DNA of 64,000 nt from Acanthosepion esculentum (GCA_964036315.1 OZ038509.1:25860705-25924704); one strand, 5' to 3'. Positions 11,511 through 22,150 are shown, counted from the stretch's first letter. Notes: a model not told the origin generated them from the letters alone. A program made the numbers and translations.

Positions 11511-12618
11511 TAGAAAGTCCTCCATAACTGTACTCAAGACTAACTGTAGTGTAGTGTATTGTATTCGTTCCGGGAATTGACCAGTGAAAATCTTTACTAA
11601 ATTACAAGACAAAAAAACAAAAAAAAACATTTTCATTTATTTCTTTTTAGTTTAACATAAAAAATTGTTTATGCGTGCGTATTCAATTATTTTTTTTAAA
11701 TATATATGTGTGTTATTTTTAGGCAATCAAATTAACAATTACTCAACTAATTACGTGTGTGTTTGTTTTATTCAATTAAGTCGTTTCTCCCACTTACTAC
11801 TTCGTATGTAAAAACTAAAAAAAAAAAGTTTAATCGGAACGTTTCGAACGTGTTGATATAGTGATTGGATTACTTTTTTCCTTTTCGTCTTATTTTCACC
11901 CCCAACACGTTCTTTTCTTTATTTTCACGTTATTTTAAAAGAAAAATGCAAAAGGTACTCGAGTGGATAGAAATTGTTTTTTTTTAATATTCGATTTTGT
12001 TAGACTTTTGAATAACGTGACGCGAGATTTAAAAAAAAAGTTACAATCAATTAGCATCAAACTGGCCGAGAAAGTGTGTGACTTGAAGCGAAAAAAATAT
12101 GAGGTTTAAAAAAGAGAAACGAAGTGTTTTTCCACTAAAAAACGATGAATAAGAAAGAAAAAAAAAATTTTTTATGCGTGTGAATTAAATTAATAAAAAG
12201 AAAAAAAAAAAAATAATAATGAGACCCTCGCCCACACAAAATGCCAATTAAAACAGGAAATTACAAATTAATTGTTCGGTAAAAAGAGAAATGGCATGAA
12301 TCGATGAAATGAAAAGAGAGAAATACTTACTAATTGGAACTTGGTAAAATTGGAGAAATAGGAAGAGAAAGAAAGAAAATACGTGAAAAATTACTCAAGT
12401 GAATAGCCAAGATTTCCCTCCCTTGATTGAGCGATTTTAGAATGTGTTGAGCTCTCACCCCCATTCTTCAACTTTGACAGCCTTCTTTGCGACACAAGCA
12501 CGCACAGTCCTCCCTTGAAAAATATTTAAATTTGAAATATCAATCACAGCAGATAGATATAATTCAGTTTATTTTTTTTTTAAATATCATCCACCCCCCA
12601 AAAACAAAATTTCTAAAA

Positions 12619-12620
<2 letters not shown>
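11511..12620. other. AT-rich sequence without a gene
   Basis: Many short homopolymer A/T runs. No domain, repeat family or RNA gene was recognised. Confidence 0.5.

Positions 12621-12622
<2 letters not shown>

Positions 12623-12657
<35 letters not shown>
12623..12657. repeat. (TA)n microsatellite
   Basis: An uninterrupted dinucleotide run of about 35 bases. Confidence 0.97.
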
Positions 12658-12660
<3 letters not shown>

Positions 12661-12725
12661 GTACCATGATTTCATGGAACTTTGACACCATCTAGAATTT
12701 GTTTTTGCTTATTTTTAAGTTTGTA

Positions 12726-13024
12726 TGTTATGCTGTCGGAGTTAGCCCCTCCTTAATTCCCTAATTGTCACTAGGGGTCATTCTCCCTATACTATAAATA
12801 ATGGGAAACTTTCTCTTCCTTCTTCATTTCAGCGAACACTGCTACAATGTGAGCTCTCGCAAAAAGACAGTGTTTCCCACTTCTGGGAAGACGCTATGAA
12901 CATTACAAACATACACGTACGTACGAACATTCACCAAAGAACAGACACAAACGTTCACACACAAACACAATGTTAACTGTCTATGTCCATTGTAAAATTG
13001 TTTTGTTTAATACATATATTTGTT

Positions 13025-13077
<53 letters not shown>

Positions 13078-13805
13078 CTTGTTTGTCTTCTTCATCTTCA
13101 GTTGGACTTAATTCAAGTCCGAAATTCTCTTGTAGCTGGACCTTCTAGCAGGAAATATAAACGCACGTTTTTTCTTTTCATCTTCATTCCCCCGCCTCCC
13201 CCGGTCCTCTACATGATGATTGTCAACTTCTGGATTTTATTTCATGTCGATATGTTTGAAACGTTTAAATCAATTTTCGGCAGAACGATCAGATATTTTT
13301 TCATTTCCTTCTACTTTCCAAATTCCCTATACTATATAAATATTGGGCGACCTCTTGCCTCGTTCTCTTTCCTTCAGGCCTCGTGCTGCATGCTACCTCG
13401 CGTAGAGATGAGGTAAATCCTCTTTTTCATTTCTTCATTTCAGCGAACACCGCTACAATGTGAGCTCTCACAAAAGACAGCGTTTCCCACATCTGGGAAG
13501 ACGGCATGAACATTATACACGTACGTACGAACATTCACCAAAGAACAGACACAAACGTTCACACACACAAAAATATTATTGTTCATGTCCATTGTAAAAT
13601 TGTTTTGTTTAATACATATATTTGTTGATATATATATATCGGTCTTGTTTGTCTTCTTTATCTTCAGTTGGACTTAATTCAAGTCCACCATTTTTCTTGT
13701 AGTTGGACCTTTTAATAGTCTACCAGGAGTTACACACGTATTCCCAATTCAATCACACGCAAACACACACAGTCCTCTACAATGCTATCACTATAAACTG
13801 TTACA
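12726..13805 (+). mobile_element. LTR-like element with internal duplication
   Basis: It starts TGTTATGCTG, like the TGTTATG starts of the solo LTRs at 24365 and (minus strand) 57090, and ends CTGTTACA, like the LTR ending at 24927. Two TATA-type boxes (CTATAAATA near 12791, TATATAAATA near 13333) are each followed downstream by TTCATTTCAGCGAACAC and GCTACAATGTGAGCTCTC. A block of about 300 bp (12828-13150) is repeated at 13436-13720. No internal polyprotein was found. No clean target duplication fits these ends; a start at 12734 would give a flanking ATGC on both sides. Boundaries are therefore provisional. Confidence 0.45.
13028..13073. repeat. (TA)n microsatellite
   Basis: About 46 bases of TA inside the first copy of the duplicated LTR-like block. 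The second copy has only about 12 bases at the same place, so the tract grew after the duplication. Confidence 0.95.
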
Positions 13806-14041
13806 TGCTTTAAGAAACCATAAGTACTATTAGCAAATTAAAAAATAAAACTTCTGTTATATTTTAATTTTTTACTCTTATTGCGTATATGGTAAGATTG
13901 CATTTTTGGTTTGGTGGGGGTAACCCCTTTCAACCAATTAATTCCTTTTTCATTACTTTTGGACAAAAGTTCATTAATTTATGACAAAGGATAATAAAGT
14001 TACAAAAAAGTCATATATACAAAAAATCTCAAACTGTTAGT

Positions 14042-14281
14042 TTGACCAACAGACTACCTACCAAAGGGCCTCAAACAAAAATAAGGAGGAGGGGCATGAA
14101 GCATCCCGCAACCACTTCCCATTACAGCTTTCTTAGATCAATGGTTAAAAATGGCTTTGAGCAAATGAATTCTGTAGGCCTTAGTAAGGACCATCTTTCC
14201 TCAAACCTCGTAGACTGGGTGTTACAGACTCACAAAGAACTGTACCAAATAATAGAAGCCACGTCAACTGAGAACTTTTAG
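14042..14281 (+). pseudogene. Open-frame remnant of an unidentified repeat
   Basis: A 79-residue frame ending SSNLVDWVLQTHKELYQII then EATSTENF. I do not recognise the protein. The DNA CCTCGTAGACTG...TACCAAATAAT recurs, diverged and frameshifted, at 47667-47725, so this is part of a dispersed repeat rather than a unique gene. It lies just before an LTR-like promoter region and could be the end of that element's coding region. Confidence 0.35.
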
Positions 14282-14289
14282 TAGCATCC

Positions 14290-14970
14290 TGCTACCTTAT
14301 CAATGTATAATTTTGTACATTTTTGAGCAAAAAAGTGGATCAGAGAGCCTGCTCGGCTTAGTAAATATTTTCAGGAAATATCAGCTTCTAATTAGTCAAT
14401 AAACACACCATGTACAAATATTTTTCCAGCACGTGACCAAGTCAAGTTTCCCGCCAATTTTCTGTGATCCTGTCACGTGATTACATTATCTATAAATAGC
14501 AGACACAAGCTTGCTGCTTTCTCTCTTCTTGCTGCAAGATGCAGTCCCAAAAGGATTCTCGTCTTGACCATGGACGGTCAGACGTTAAAAACATATTCAC
14601 ACATGCACGTACGTACAGACTTTTCCAAACTACATTAAAAACATACAGAACATTTTCAAACAAGCAACAAGAACTTTTCTCTTTGAAATATTCTTCTAAA
14701 ACTACAGCTTTATAATTAATTCAACTTTTGTGAGTTCAGATAAAAATATTTCCAGTCTAAGAGACATAACTCCAACAGATCTTTAACTTCTACGCATGTA
14801 CATCAACACACAAATAAATACAAATGTTATGTTTTAAAACCATTTTGTTCCTTCTTGTATTTCATGTTTTGTGGTATTTTACGTCAAATATTAATTGTGT
14901 GGTCATGTTATACACACAGCCATAAACAGACATTCACAATTGTCCATTCTTATTACCAAACCACTACATT
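14290..14970 (+). promoter_or_regulatory. LTR-like promoter region with TATA box
   Basis: A TATAAATA box is at 14491-14498, with AGCAGACACAAGCTTGCTGC just after it at the expected initiation distance, and CACGTGATT about 15 bases upstream. The string ACACATGCACGTACGTACAG downstream resembles ACACGTACGTACGAAC in the LTR-like element at 12.9 and 13.5 kb. No terminal repeats or target duplication were found, so an LTR is inferred only from this likeness. Confidence 0.35.
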
Positions 14971-15545
14971 ATGGTAACCCCGATGTTTTATATGGGGCGA
15001 GAAAAACAAATAGACCACTACAGGCATACTAATAACTATAAAAGCAAAACCCAGGGAAAAATTTACACAGAAGAGAAAAAAAATACAAAAGAAAGAAAGA
15101 AAAAAAAAACAAAAGGCAAACAGTGCTCAATAATTAGGCTATCCAGACAGAGCCAAAAAATGCTTCACAATGTCAACTGTCAATGAGACACACTTGAATC
15201 ACTACTTAAGTTTCACATTCTTGCGATCTTCAGTCGACCAGAACACAAATAAAGGAAGGAAAGAGCTACCATTTATACTCATGTACTGTAATATGATGTA
15301 ACTTACTGCATCACAGGAAAAAAAATAACAAAAAAAATCATTTCAGTTTCTGTCCACTATATATATAAGTGTAGTCTGATGATCCAGCATCCTTTAAAAG
15401 GGCTATGGTGAAATAAATAATTACATGGAGCCTTAAAGTGGTCTGTTTTTCTTTAAATTATTAGCTCTGAATTTACATTGAGCTCTCAGGATTTCATCCT
15501 CCTTGGGACTACCTATAAGGATTACCAAATTGTTCGTAACTTAAC
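14971..15545. other. Unassigned sequence
   Basis: No gene recognised. The short frame at 14971-15186 is A/K-rich low complexity. Confidence 0.4.
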
Positions 15546-15551
15546 TATATA

Positions 15552-15598
<47 letters not shown>
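15546..15598. repeat. (TA)n microsatellite
   Basis: Dinucleotide run of about 50 bases. Confidence 0.95.
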
Positions 15599-15600
<2 letters not shown>

Positions 15601-15690
15601 ATCCAGGTAAGATGAGAACAAATAGAGTACAATTCCAATATTTGTGATATTTAATTTAAAAGAGGGATCAATAAAAAGTAGAGCAATATT

Positions 15691-15879
15691 ATTTATTTTA
15701 GGATATACATTGAAAACATGTCAAAGTCACTACACAATTACAGTTGTGTTTCGATGCGTATCAATGCATCTCATCAGGCAATTGTAAATTACAATCTCCT
15801 GATGAGATGCACTGATATGCATCGAAACATGACTGCAATTGTGTAGCGATTTTGACATGTTTTTGATGTAATATCCTGA

Positions 15880-15884
<5 letters not shown>
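15691..15884. repeat. Long imperfect palindrome
   Basis: The arms (about 15691-15778 and 15798-15884) are inverted copies of each other, with shared blocks TTAGGATATACATTG/GATGTAATATCCTGAA, ACATGTCAAA.TC.CTACACA and CATCTCATCAGG/CCTGATGAGATG, around a 19-base loop. It would fold into a hairpin of about 85 bp. A TA tract follows directly. Confidence 0.85.

Positions 15885-15943
<59 letters not shown>
15885..15943. repeat. (TA)n microsatellite
   Basis: About 58 bases of TA joined to the end of the palindrome. Confidence 0.97.
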
Positions 15944-15944
<1 letters not shown>

Positions 15945-15946
<2 letters not shown>

Positions 15947-16075
15947 TTTTAATCCTTTCAAGTCCACAAATTAATTCCTTGGTGACTGTAGAAAATTGGT
16001 CAAGAAAAATTCCAATATTTTTTTCAAATGATTTTTATTTTCCCAAGTACCGAAACCATCTATGGATGTGTTATG
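15945..16075. repeat. Single arm of the palindrome family seen at 51.95 kb
   Basis: It shares AATCCTTTCAAGT, AAGAAAAAT.CCA and TTTTTATTTTCCCAAGTAC with the element at 51945-52192, but only one arm and the loop are present here. As there, it abuts a TA tract. Confidence 0.7.
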
Positions 16076-16486
16076 CATTAACACAGTAAATTCAAAATAT
16101 TTTTACACAGCTATACAAGGGAGAAAAAATATTATCGTTATGATGAATGAGGTGTGTGATACGAATGAAAGAAGAGTGGGTATGTAGGGAAGATTATGAG
16201 GATAACAACTGAATCTTGATTTGAAGAGGTTAAGATAATAGTATTCAAGAAAGCACCCACGTGGGAGTCTGTTTCACAAAGTAGCAGTTCTTGGGTAAAA
16301 TCAGTTGAAGTGGAGTTTTCGTCTTACATCTGTTGATACGGAAAAACAATGAGCAATGTTATTGTTTAAAACATTGTTTTATCCTTTTGTTGAAATTTGA
16401 TTTATGTCGATTTAATAGGCCACTTAATAAAATCTGAGGAATAAAAAGCTAACAAAATAACAATATTGGCAATAAGATAAATGATA

Positions 16487-17246
16487 TCTCTATCTATAAA
16501 AGGCAGGATGTGTTTGTGTGTGTAACGAATGCACGGACGCAATTTTTGACGGATTTGCACCAAAATTTACATGCACATGCTCCAAGTTAGTGGGAAGTCC
16601 AAGACTGACTTTGCATTTCCCAACTCCCATCGATAGTGGAAATAATCGATTTTTTCATGCTTCTATGGCAGTTTTCATGTAGTTTGCGGCCATTTTCTAC
16701 TGGTCAGAGTGAGAGCCTATAGCTGGCTGCCACGTATAGGCAGGAAGATTCTATTGGCTAGTGTGAGAGCCAACAGCGGACTGACACGAATGTTAACTAG
16801 CAAAAAAAATCGATAGCTACATTCATCACAAGTGGGAAAAATTTAAATTTGCATGGCACTTTACTTCAATTGGCTCATTCGCTTGCTTAAACTCAACGTT
16901 GATTCTGATTCCGCAGAACTGGGTTGGGTGTGAAAAAGTATTTGTTGTTAACATTCTTTTATTATTCGGTCTTTCCAGTTACGAGTCCTTTTTTAAAGAT
17001 GATCGTTTTGTGTTCTTTTTGTTTAGTTCTTTTTTCATAACAGATTTAATGTTTAGTATAGAGCTTAGAAAAAATTTGCAGTGTGAGATGGGCAAGAAGT
17101 AAGGCATGTAGCAACATCAGTATGGCAAAGGGCACTCCTTTAAAGGCAAGGAAGGGCAAAAATATTTTAAGTCAAGTGATAGTGATTGCTGTATGAGTCG
17201 TACGATTTTTGAATCAAGCACGGGCAACGCCGGGCCATGCTGCTAG
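16487..17246 (+). mobile_element. Non-autonomous Helitron-like element
   Basis: The 5' end reads A|TCTCTATCTATAAAAGG and the 3' end CTAG|T, fitting the Helitron rule of insertion between A and T with TC...CTRR ends. The GC-rich string CGGGCAACGCCGGGC, able to fold into a short stem, lies about ten bases before the CTAG. The 5' part has TTTGTGTGTGTAACGAATGC and GACGGATTTGCACC, a layout like that of arthropod non-autonomous Helitrons. It is about 760 bp long and encodes no Rep/helicase. A second 3' end of this kind is at 54455 on the minus strand. Confidence 0.65.
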
Positions 17247-17279
17247 TTTATTATATATTAGCCTTTTGATTAAATTGAA

Positions 17280-17660
17280 GCATGAAGAGAAAGATTTTAG
17301 TGTCTATGCATTGGCAGAATCAGATTCAGGACCCCTAACATTCGCATTCTACACATCGGCACAATCATCACCATGGCCCTGATCAACAGAACAAGCCTAC
17401 CAACCATGCCAATACAACGTCACCCCCATTCCAAAGAACAAACGGCCTACCACCGTGGCCTTGATCAACCAACATGCACCGACCCATAACCTATGACTTT
17501 ACACCAAGCCCACACGAGAATTAGGTTAACTCCCAGCGCAACTCTTACACCCGACTGCCATCATGACAACCGGCCACTGAAACGCACTTTCCACCCATCT
17601 TTCAACCTTTCTGTATGACATGCCAACAATAAATGTTATTCAAATCTAATTCTCATTGTT
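17280..17660 (+). other. C-rich, strand-asymmetric segment ending in AATAAA
   Basis: Plus-strand C greatly exceeds G here (for example CCAACCATGCCAATACAACG), unlike the surroundings. Two imperfect copies of CC.TGGCC.TGATCAAC and an AATAAA at about 17629 are present. It may be the 3' tail of a retroelement. No frame was recognised. Confidence 0.4.
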
Positions 17661-17684
17661 TCTTTCTCTCATTACCAAATGCTT

Positions 17685-17772
17685 AATATAACAAACTTGA
17701 CTGGAATTTGAACTCAGCTCTCTGATTTTTGATTCCAAACTGTTATCCATTACACTACCTGCACATACAAGA
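17685..17772 (-). mobile_element. tRNA-type SINE head
   Basis: The minus strand has an A box (GTAGTGTAATGGATAACAG) and a B box (GAGTTCAAATTCCAG) at tRNA spacing, followed by TTTGTTATATT, as in the tRNA part of the 5S-tRNA SINEs (family A). No 5S part precedes it. Confidence 0.7.
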
Positions 17773-18244
17773 AAGTTAACCTCAAGAAAAAATACCTACC
17801 AACTTTCTAATTTTGATGGATGCCAAAGTTCTGCACTGTGCTCATGGAGATTTCAGGGGATAACTCTGGTAATGATCATCCATATTGTATAATATGCTCA
17901 TTGCTCAATAAAATATGAACAAACTAATGTTAGGTTGGGATATTTCTCAATATCTATTTACCTATTAGATCATCAAGATCCCATGCAAAAAAAAACTCTC
18001 TTTTATCTTGTGATGTTTATCTCTTCTCCAAGTATCATATGACAGGTTATGCTGGATTGCATGGAGTAAGACGATCCTAGATGTAATGTATCCCTGAGCA
18101 CCCAAGATGGATTAACTTCCAAGTTTAAATGGTACCAACTGATATCCTATTTACCAGCAGCTAGATGGAGAAGAGGATTCCTGTGTTTCTTAAAAGAATC
18201 AATAGGAAATATGACTGTGGACACTTCCAGCTAGTTCCATACCC
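17773..18244. other. Unassigned sequence
   Basis: No gene or repeat family recognised. Confidence 0.4.
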
Positions 18245-18885
18245 ATTAACCAATCAAGCATTGTCAAGCCTGGTCAGTACCTAGATGGGTGACCACTTGG
18301 AAATACCAGCTCCTGTAAACTTGGATGTACGTGAGGTGTCATGGATAAGTTAAGCAACATCGAGCCTGGTCAGTACCTAGATGGGTGACCACTTGGAAAT
18401 ACCAGCTCCTGTAAACTTGGATGTATGTGAGGTGTCATGGATAAGTTAAGCAACATCGAGCCTGGTCAGTACGTAGATGGGTGACCACTTGGAAATACCA
18501 GCTCCTGTAAACTTGGATGTATGTGAGGTGTCATGGATAAGTTAAGCAACATCGAGCCTGGTCAGTACCTAGATGGGTGACCACTTGGAAATACCAGCTC
18601 CTGTAAACTTGGATGTACATGAGGTGTCATGGATAAGTTAAGCAACGTCAGGCCTGGTCAGTACCTGGATAGGTGACTACTTGGGAATACCAGGTGCTGT
18701 AAGCTTGGATGTACGTGAGGTATCATGGATAAGTTAAGCAATGTCGAGGCTGGTCAGTACCTGGATAGGTGATCACTTGGGAATATCATGTACTGTAAGC
18801 TTGGATGTGTGGGTGGTGCAATGGATAATGGTTCGGAATGGATAATTGTTAATCGGAGAGCCAAGTTCCAGTTACAAGTTATCTT
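18245..18885 (+). repeat. 96-bp tandem array of 5S-rRNA-derived SINE sequence
   Basis: Six copies of GCCTGGTCAGTACCTAGATG and the following GGTGACCACTTGGAAATACC are exactly 96 bp apart (18268, 18364, 18460, 18556, 18652, 18748). This is recognisably the 3' half of 5S rRNA (GTTAAGCAACGTCGGGCCTG and onwards), including the region of the internal Pol III promoter. Only the last copy runs on into the tRNA-like part of the SINE (GGTGCAATGGATAATGG, 18815-18885). The array is thus an internal expansion of a 5S-headed SINE, not true 5S genes: the 5' half of 5S is missing from the repeats. Confidence 0.9.
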
Positions 18886-19330
18886 TTATATGCCATGTCC
18901 ATTCAGGATGTAGGCGATCATAACCCTCCATAACTTCCTGTTCCTTGTAGCTCTCAATAAATTTTGTTTTTTCGTTATTTCTGCCAAAACATGTACTACC
19001 ATCCGTTTACTCAAGCTGATCAAGTATGTTATGCACTGCTTTCTTCTGTCCTTTCCCTCAATCTGTCCTGTGAGTATCAAATTTTCCAAGCCCACTTTCC
19101 TCATAATGTGCCCACAAATTTCAACTGCCTCTTCCTGATGTTAAGTATGTTTCCTTTTTGTTATCATTTTCTCCAAAACTTCGTTGTTGCTTAGATGTTC
19201 GGACCATGGTATCCTCAGCATCTTTCTGTAGAACCACATTTCTGTTGCTTCACATCTCGTCTCCATTTCTGAGAAGATTGTCCATTATTTACTGCTATAC
19301 AGGAGGACAGATATCACATAGCAGTTCAGT
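18886..19330 (-). pseudogene. RTE-type LINE, C-terminal end
   Basis: The minus strand encodes, 5' to 3' in different frames, EMWFYRKMLRIPWSEH (about 19200-19260), then MRKVGLENLILTGQIEGK (19104 downward) and a terminal NLLRATRNRKLWRVMIAYIL. Frames shift between blocks. This is the last 150 or so residues of an RTE protein. The plus-strand frames here are shadows. Confidence 0.8.
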
Positions 19331-19454
19331 TCTCTTTTCTTTGTTTCTTGGGTTTGTTATATTCACTTATGCACAAATACTCTTGTTAAAGGTATGAATC
19401 CACCTATTCTCCCCCAACTATGGGTTAATTACTAAGACTTGTATCATTAAAGAG

Positions 19455-19625
19455 GAGGCACGATGGAGTAATGGATAGCAGCTCAGATTGAGGAATTGGA
19501 GAGCCGAGTTCAAATTCCAATCAAATCCTTTACATTCACTTACGTGCTAATACTCTTGGGAAAGGTATGAATCCTCTTCTTCTCCTCCAAGCTATGGGTA
19601 AATAGCAGGACAGACTGGGTTCTTG
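19455..19625 (+). mobile_element. SINE family A, tRNA part and tail
   Basis: A box GATGGAGTAATGGATAGCAG and B box GAGTTCAAATTCCAAT are at tRNA spacing, followed by the family A body (TTGGGAAAGGTATGAATCC, AAGCTATGGGTAAATAGCAG, GACAGACTGGGTT). The 5S part is lacking. Confidence 0.75.
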
Positions 19626-19669
19626 TAGTAAACAAGACGGAAAAAAAAAATGATTATGAGAGGGGGGGT

Positions 19670-20170
19670 CAGAAAGGGCAGTGCGCCGTTTGCCAGCAGA
19701 CCAGCTATTCTTCCTTCGTCGTTGGTCGCCTCAAGGAAATGGATTGCGTGACGCCCTTTCTCGGCCACTACACCGGGCAGTCGTGAAACAGACACCAACT
19801 CAGCCACGCCTACTTCGACTTCCTATTTTGTCCGTCTGTCAATTCGTACGTCCAGCTCTATTGCACAAAGTTCACCAAATGACTCCCAACATGAGTCGTG
19901 CTGCTGGCACCTCGCTTTTTATGCCAGTCTGATACGGCCAGAATTTGCATGTGTGCAAATATCATCTCGTTTTGGACGAGATAGGCGCGCATAAATTGTG
20001 TCATCAATAGTGGCCATGTTTCTTTTCGTCATTACTTTGCAGGCAAGACACGTTCACGCTCATTTTGAACTCTGAGGTAAGTCATGTCTTTCGTCACAGT
20101 TCTATAGCCTTGGATGGCAACTGGTCTACCGCAGAAAGAAATGACAACCTACTATGGGAAAAATCTGCCT
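19670..20170. other. Locally GC-richer island, unassigned
   Basis: GC content is visibly higher than in the flanks and includes CG dinucleotides. Overlapping frames at 19681-19932 (+) and 19592-19807 (-) are open, but neither product is recognised. This could be an exon, a promoter or part of an unknown element. Confidence 0.3.
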
Positions 20171-20239
20171 CGTCAGTCATGTATCGAAAGATACATGATT
20201 GCCTAAGCATGTATCACGCATGGCACATAACTGACTGAT

Positions 20240-20330
20240 CATTAAATCATTATTATCTCAAAAAAATGCTTACAACCTAAAAATATTTCTGCCTTTAAAT
20301 AACCATAATGAATCAATCACTCAAACAATA
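20240..20330 (+). mobile_element. SINE family A 3' tail
   Basis: AAATCATTATTATCTC, a TTACAA.CTAAA.ATATTT block and TTTAAATAACC match the tail of the copy at 36666-37035. No head is present. Confidence 0.55.
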
Positions 20331-21095
20331 AAAATTCATAACAAAAAAGAAATGTGTAAAATACATAAAAATAATTAAAGGCTGAGTATGAAAAAAAAAT
20401 TGGTAAACTTGGACCTTCATGCCTCGCAAAAAACGAAGTGTCAAAAGAACTGTTTTTCCCTTGATACTGCTATTATTTTAACTACCTTCACTCCTTGGCA
20501 CTTGTTTTAAAAAGTGCTGATTAGAATTTTAATAAAATGAAAGTGAATTTATACATTTTCTTTGTTTTTGAGAATTGACAACAAAAAGATTAAATGCTAT
20601 TTATTGTGTATTTCCACTATTATAATATTTATTGGGATTGTTGGCAAAACATCAGCTAATCGCCAAGTGATTTGAATTTTATAAAAATGGTAAATAATAA
20701 GGATTTCCTTAGAGTTGGTTCACATATTTTAATAATTTAGTAAATGTTTATAAATTTATAAATAAAAATATTGCTTTCATATTTATTTTTTTAGAAATTG
20801 TTAAATTATAAATATTGCATTGCATTAGTTTTTAGAATGTTGTGAATATCATATTATTCTTGTAAATAAACAATCTAATACATAGTGTTTGATATTTTTT
20901 GTTGTAAACTCTCAAAAACAAAAATATGTAAAAATACTGTATATATGCTTAGGTTTTATTCCAATTCTAATCCTCACTTTTATAATATTAGCATCAATTA
21001 TCTTAACAACCTTCACTCCTTGGCAATGTTTATTATTTAAAAAAATGATAAGAATTGTAATAAAACCTAAACATATGATGAAAGTGAATTTATAC
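20330..21095. other. AT-rich sequence without a gene
   Basis: Nothing recognised. The 20889-21236 frame reads from AT-rich sequence into a LINE tail on the other strand and is not a gene. Confidence 0.4.
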
Positions 21096-21099
21096 TACA

Positions 21100-21260
21100 G
21101 AACTAATACAATTGAACAGATTAAAATTGTAGTGATCGAGGAAGCATCCTCTTGGGAGTCAGTTCCACAATGTTGCATTTTATGGGAAGAAGCTGAGTTG
21201 AACTTGCATTTCGCTAATGGAATACAAAGGAAATGAGGATGATTCACTACAATGGGCATG
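21100..21260 (-). pseudogene. Jockey/CR1-type LINE (J2) fragment
   Basis: On the minus strand it carries the remains of an ALWNSLP..FP..YNLNLFK motif: TGTGGAACTGACTCCCAAGA and ATCACTACAATTTTAATCTG. It matches 23940-24050 (+). About 50 residues remain. Confidence 0.65.
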
Positions 21261-21299
21261 GTATGGCAGGACCAGGACTTAGCCATGATGGTTAGAACT

Positions 21300-21735
21300 G
21301 GTGGAACTAAAGAGCTACAAAGGACAGGAAATTGTGGAGAGCCATGGTCACCAATGACCTGAAGGATCATGGCACATCGAACAAGAAGAATGAGCTTGAG
21401 TAAATGGATGATGGAACAGGGGTTAGGAGAAATAACCAATAGACAAAATTTAGTAAGAGCTACAAAGAACAGGAAATTGTGGAGAGCCATGATCGCCTAC
21501 ATTCTGAAGGGACACTGCACAGAGGAGAAGAATGAACTTGAGTAAATGGATGGCAGACAATGTTTAAGAGGGATAACAAAAAGGCAAAATTTATTAAGAG
21601 CTACAAAGGACAGGAAATTGTGGAGAGCCTGAAGTGTCATGACACATAGATAAAGAAGAATGAGCTTGAGTAAATGGATGGCAGAAGAAGCTTTAGGAGA
21701 GATAACAAAATGACAAAATTTATTAAGAGCTACAA
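21300..21735 (+). repeat. Tandemly repeated 3' end of an RTE LINE
   Basis: The segment encoding KWMAE..LGEITK.QNLLRA and TKDRKLWRA recurs at 21311, 21456, 21597 and 21726 (spacings 145, 141, 129; the last copy is cut short). It is the same C-terminal end as in the single copy at 18886. The units are partly deleted and frames are broken, so no protein is made. Confidence 0.8.
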
Positions 21736-22150
21736 AGATTGTAGATATCAAGGAAGCATCCTCTTGGGAGTCACTTCCACAAAGCAGCAATTTGTGGGAA
21801 AAAAGCTTATCAAGTGGAACTTACATAATACAAATGGAATGAGGGTGATTCACTACAATGGGCGTGGCATGGAGGTTAGAATTGGTGGAACTAAGGAACA
21901 TAGTTCATCTGAGCACTTTCCATGGAAATAGCAATGCAATAGGCTTGTGACATTTCATCTTTAAGAGGAGGATTGCTGGGTGAAAAATAATTTGTCACTC
22001 ATAAGGATGCTGAGACACTTTTGGATTATCTAGATTGGAAAGTGAAGATTGTGCAGCTCCTGCCCATATATGGCAGCAGTAATCCATTTTTGACTTACTC
22101 TGGCTCTTGTAAAAGGCAGAGGATAGTAGAAGGATTCAAGTATTTACTGG
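21735..22150 (-). pseudogene. Jockey/CR1-type LINE (J2) fragment
   Basis: The minus strand matches the plus-strand copy at 23620-24050 in order: CHIW-type block (TGCTGCCATATATGG at about 22065), the GTCCTTATG...TGAC block, the F.RYFHGK block and the NLP...NL end near 21770. Several frameshifts. Confidence 0.65.

Noticed and set aside
13021..13416. 148-residue protein gene at 12970-13416.
   Set aside because: The frame consists of a TA microsatellite (IYIYIY run) joined to LTR-like sequence; the same holds for other IYIYIY frames at 11352, 12487, 15761, 52994, 53013, 53659 and 60184.
18245..18885. True 5S rRNA gene cluster.
   Set aside because: Units lack the 5' half of 5S and run into SINE sequence; spacing of 96 bp is shorter than 5S itself.
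20889..21490. Frames of 115 and 131 residues as genes.
   Set aside because: They cross from AT-rich sequence into LINE tails and RTE repeats in the wrong direction or frame.
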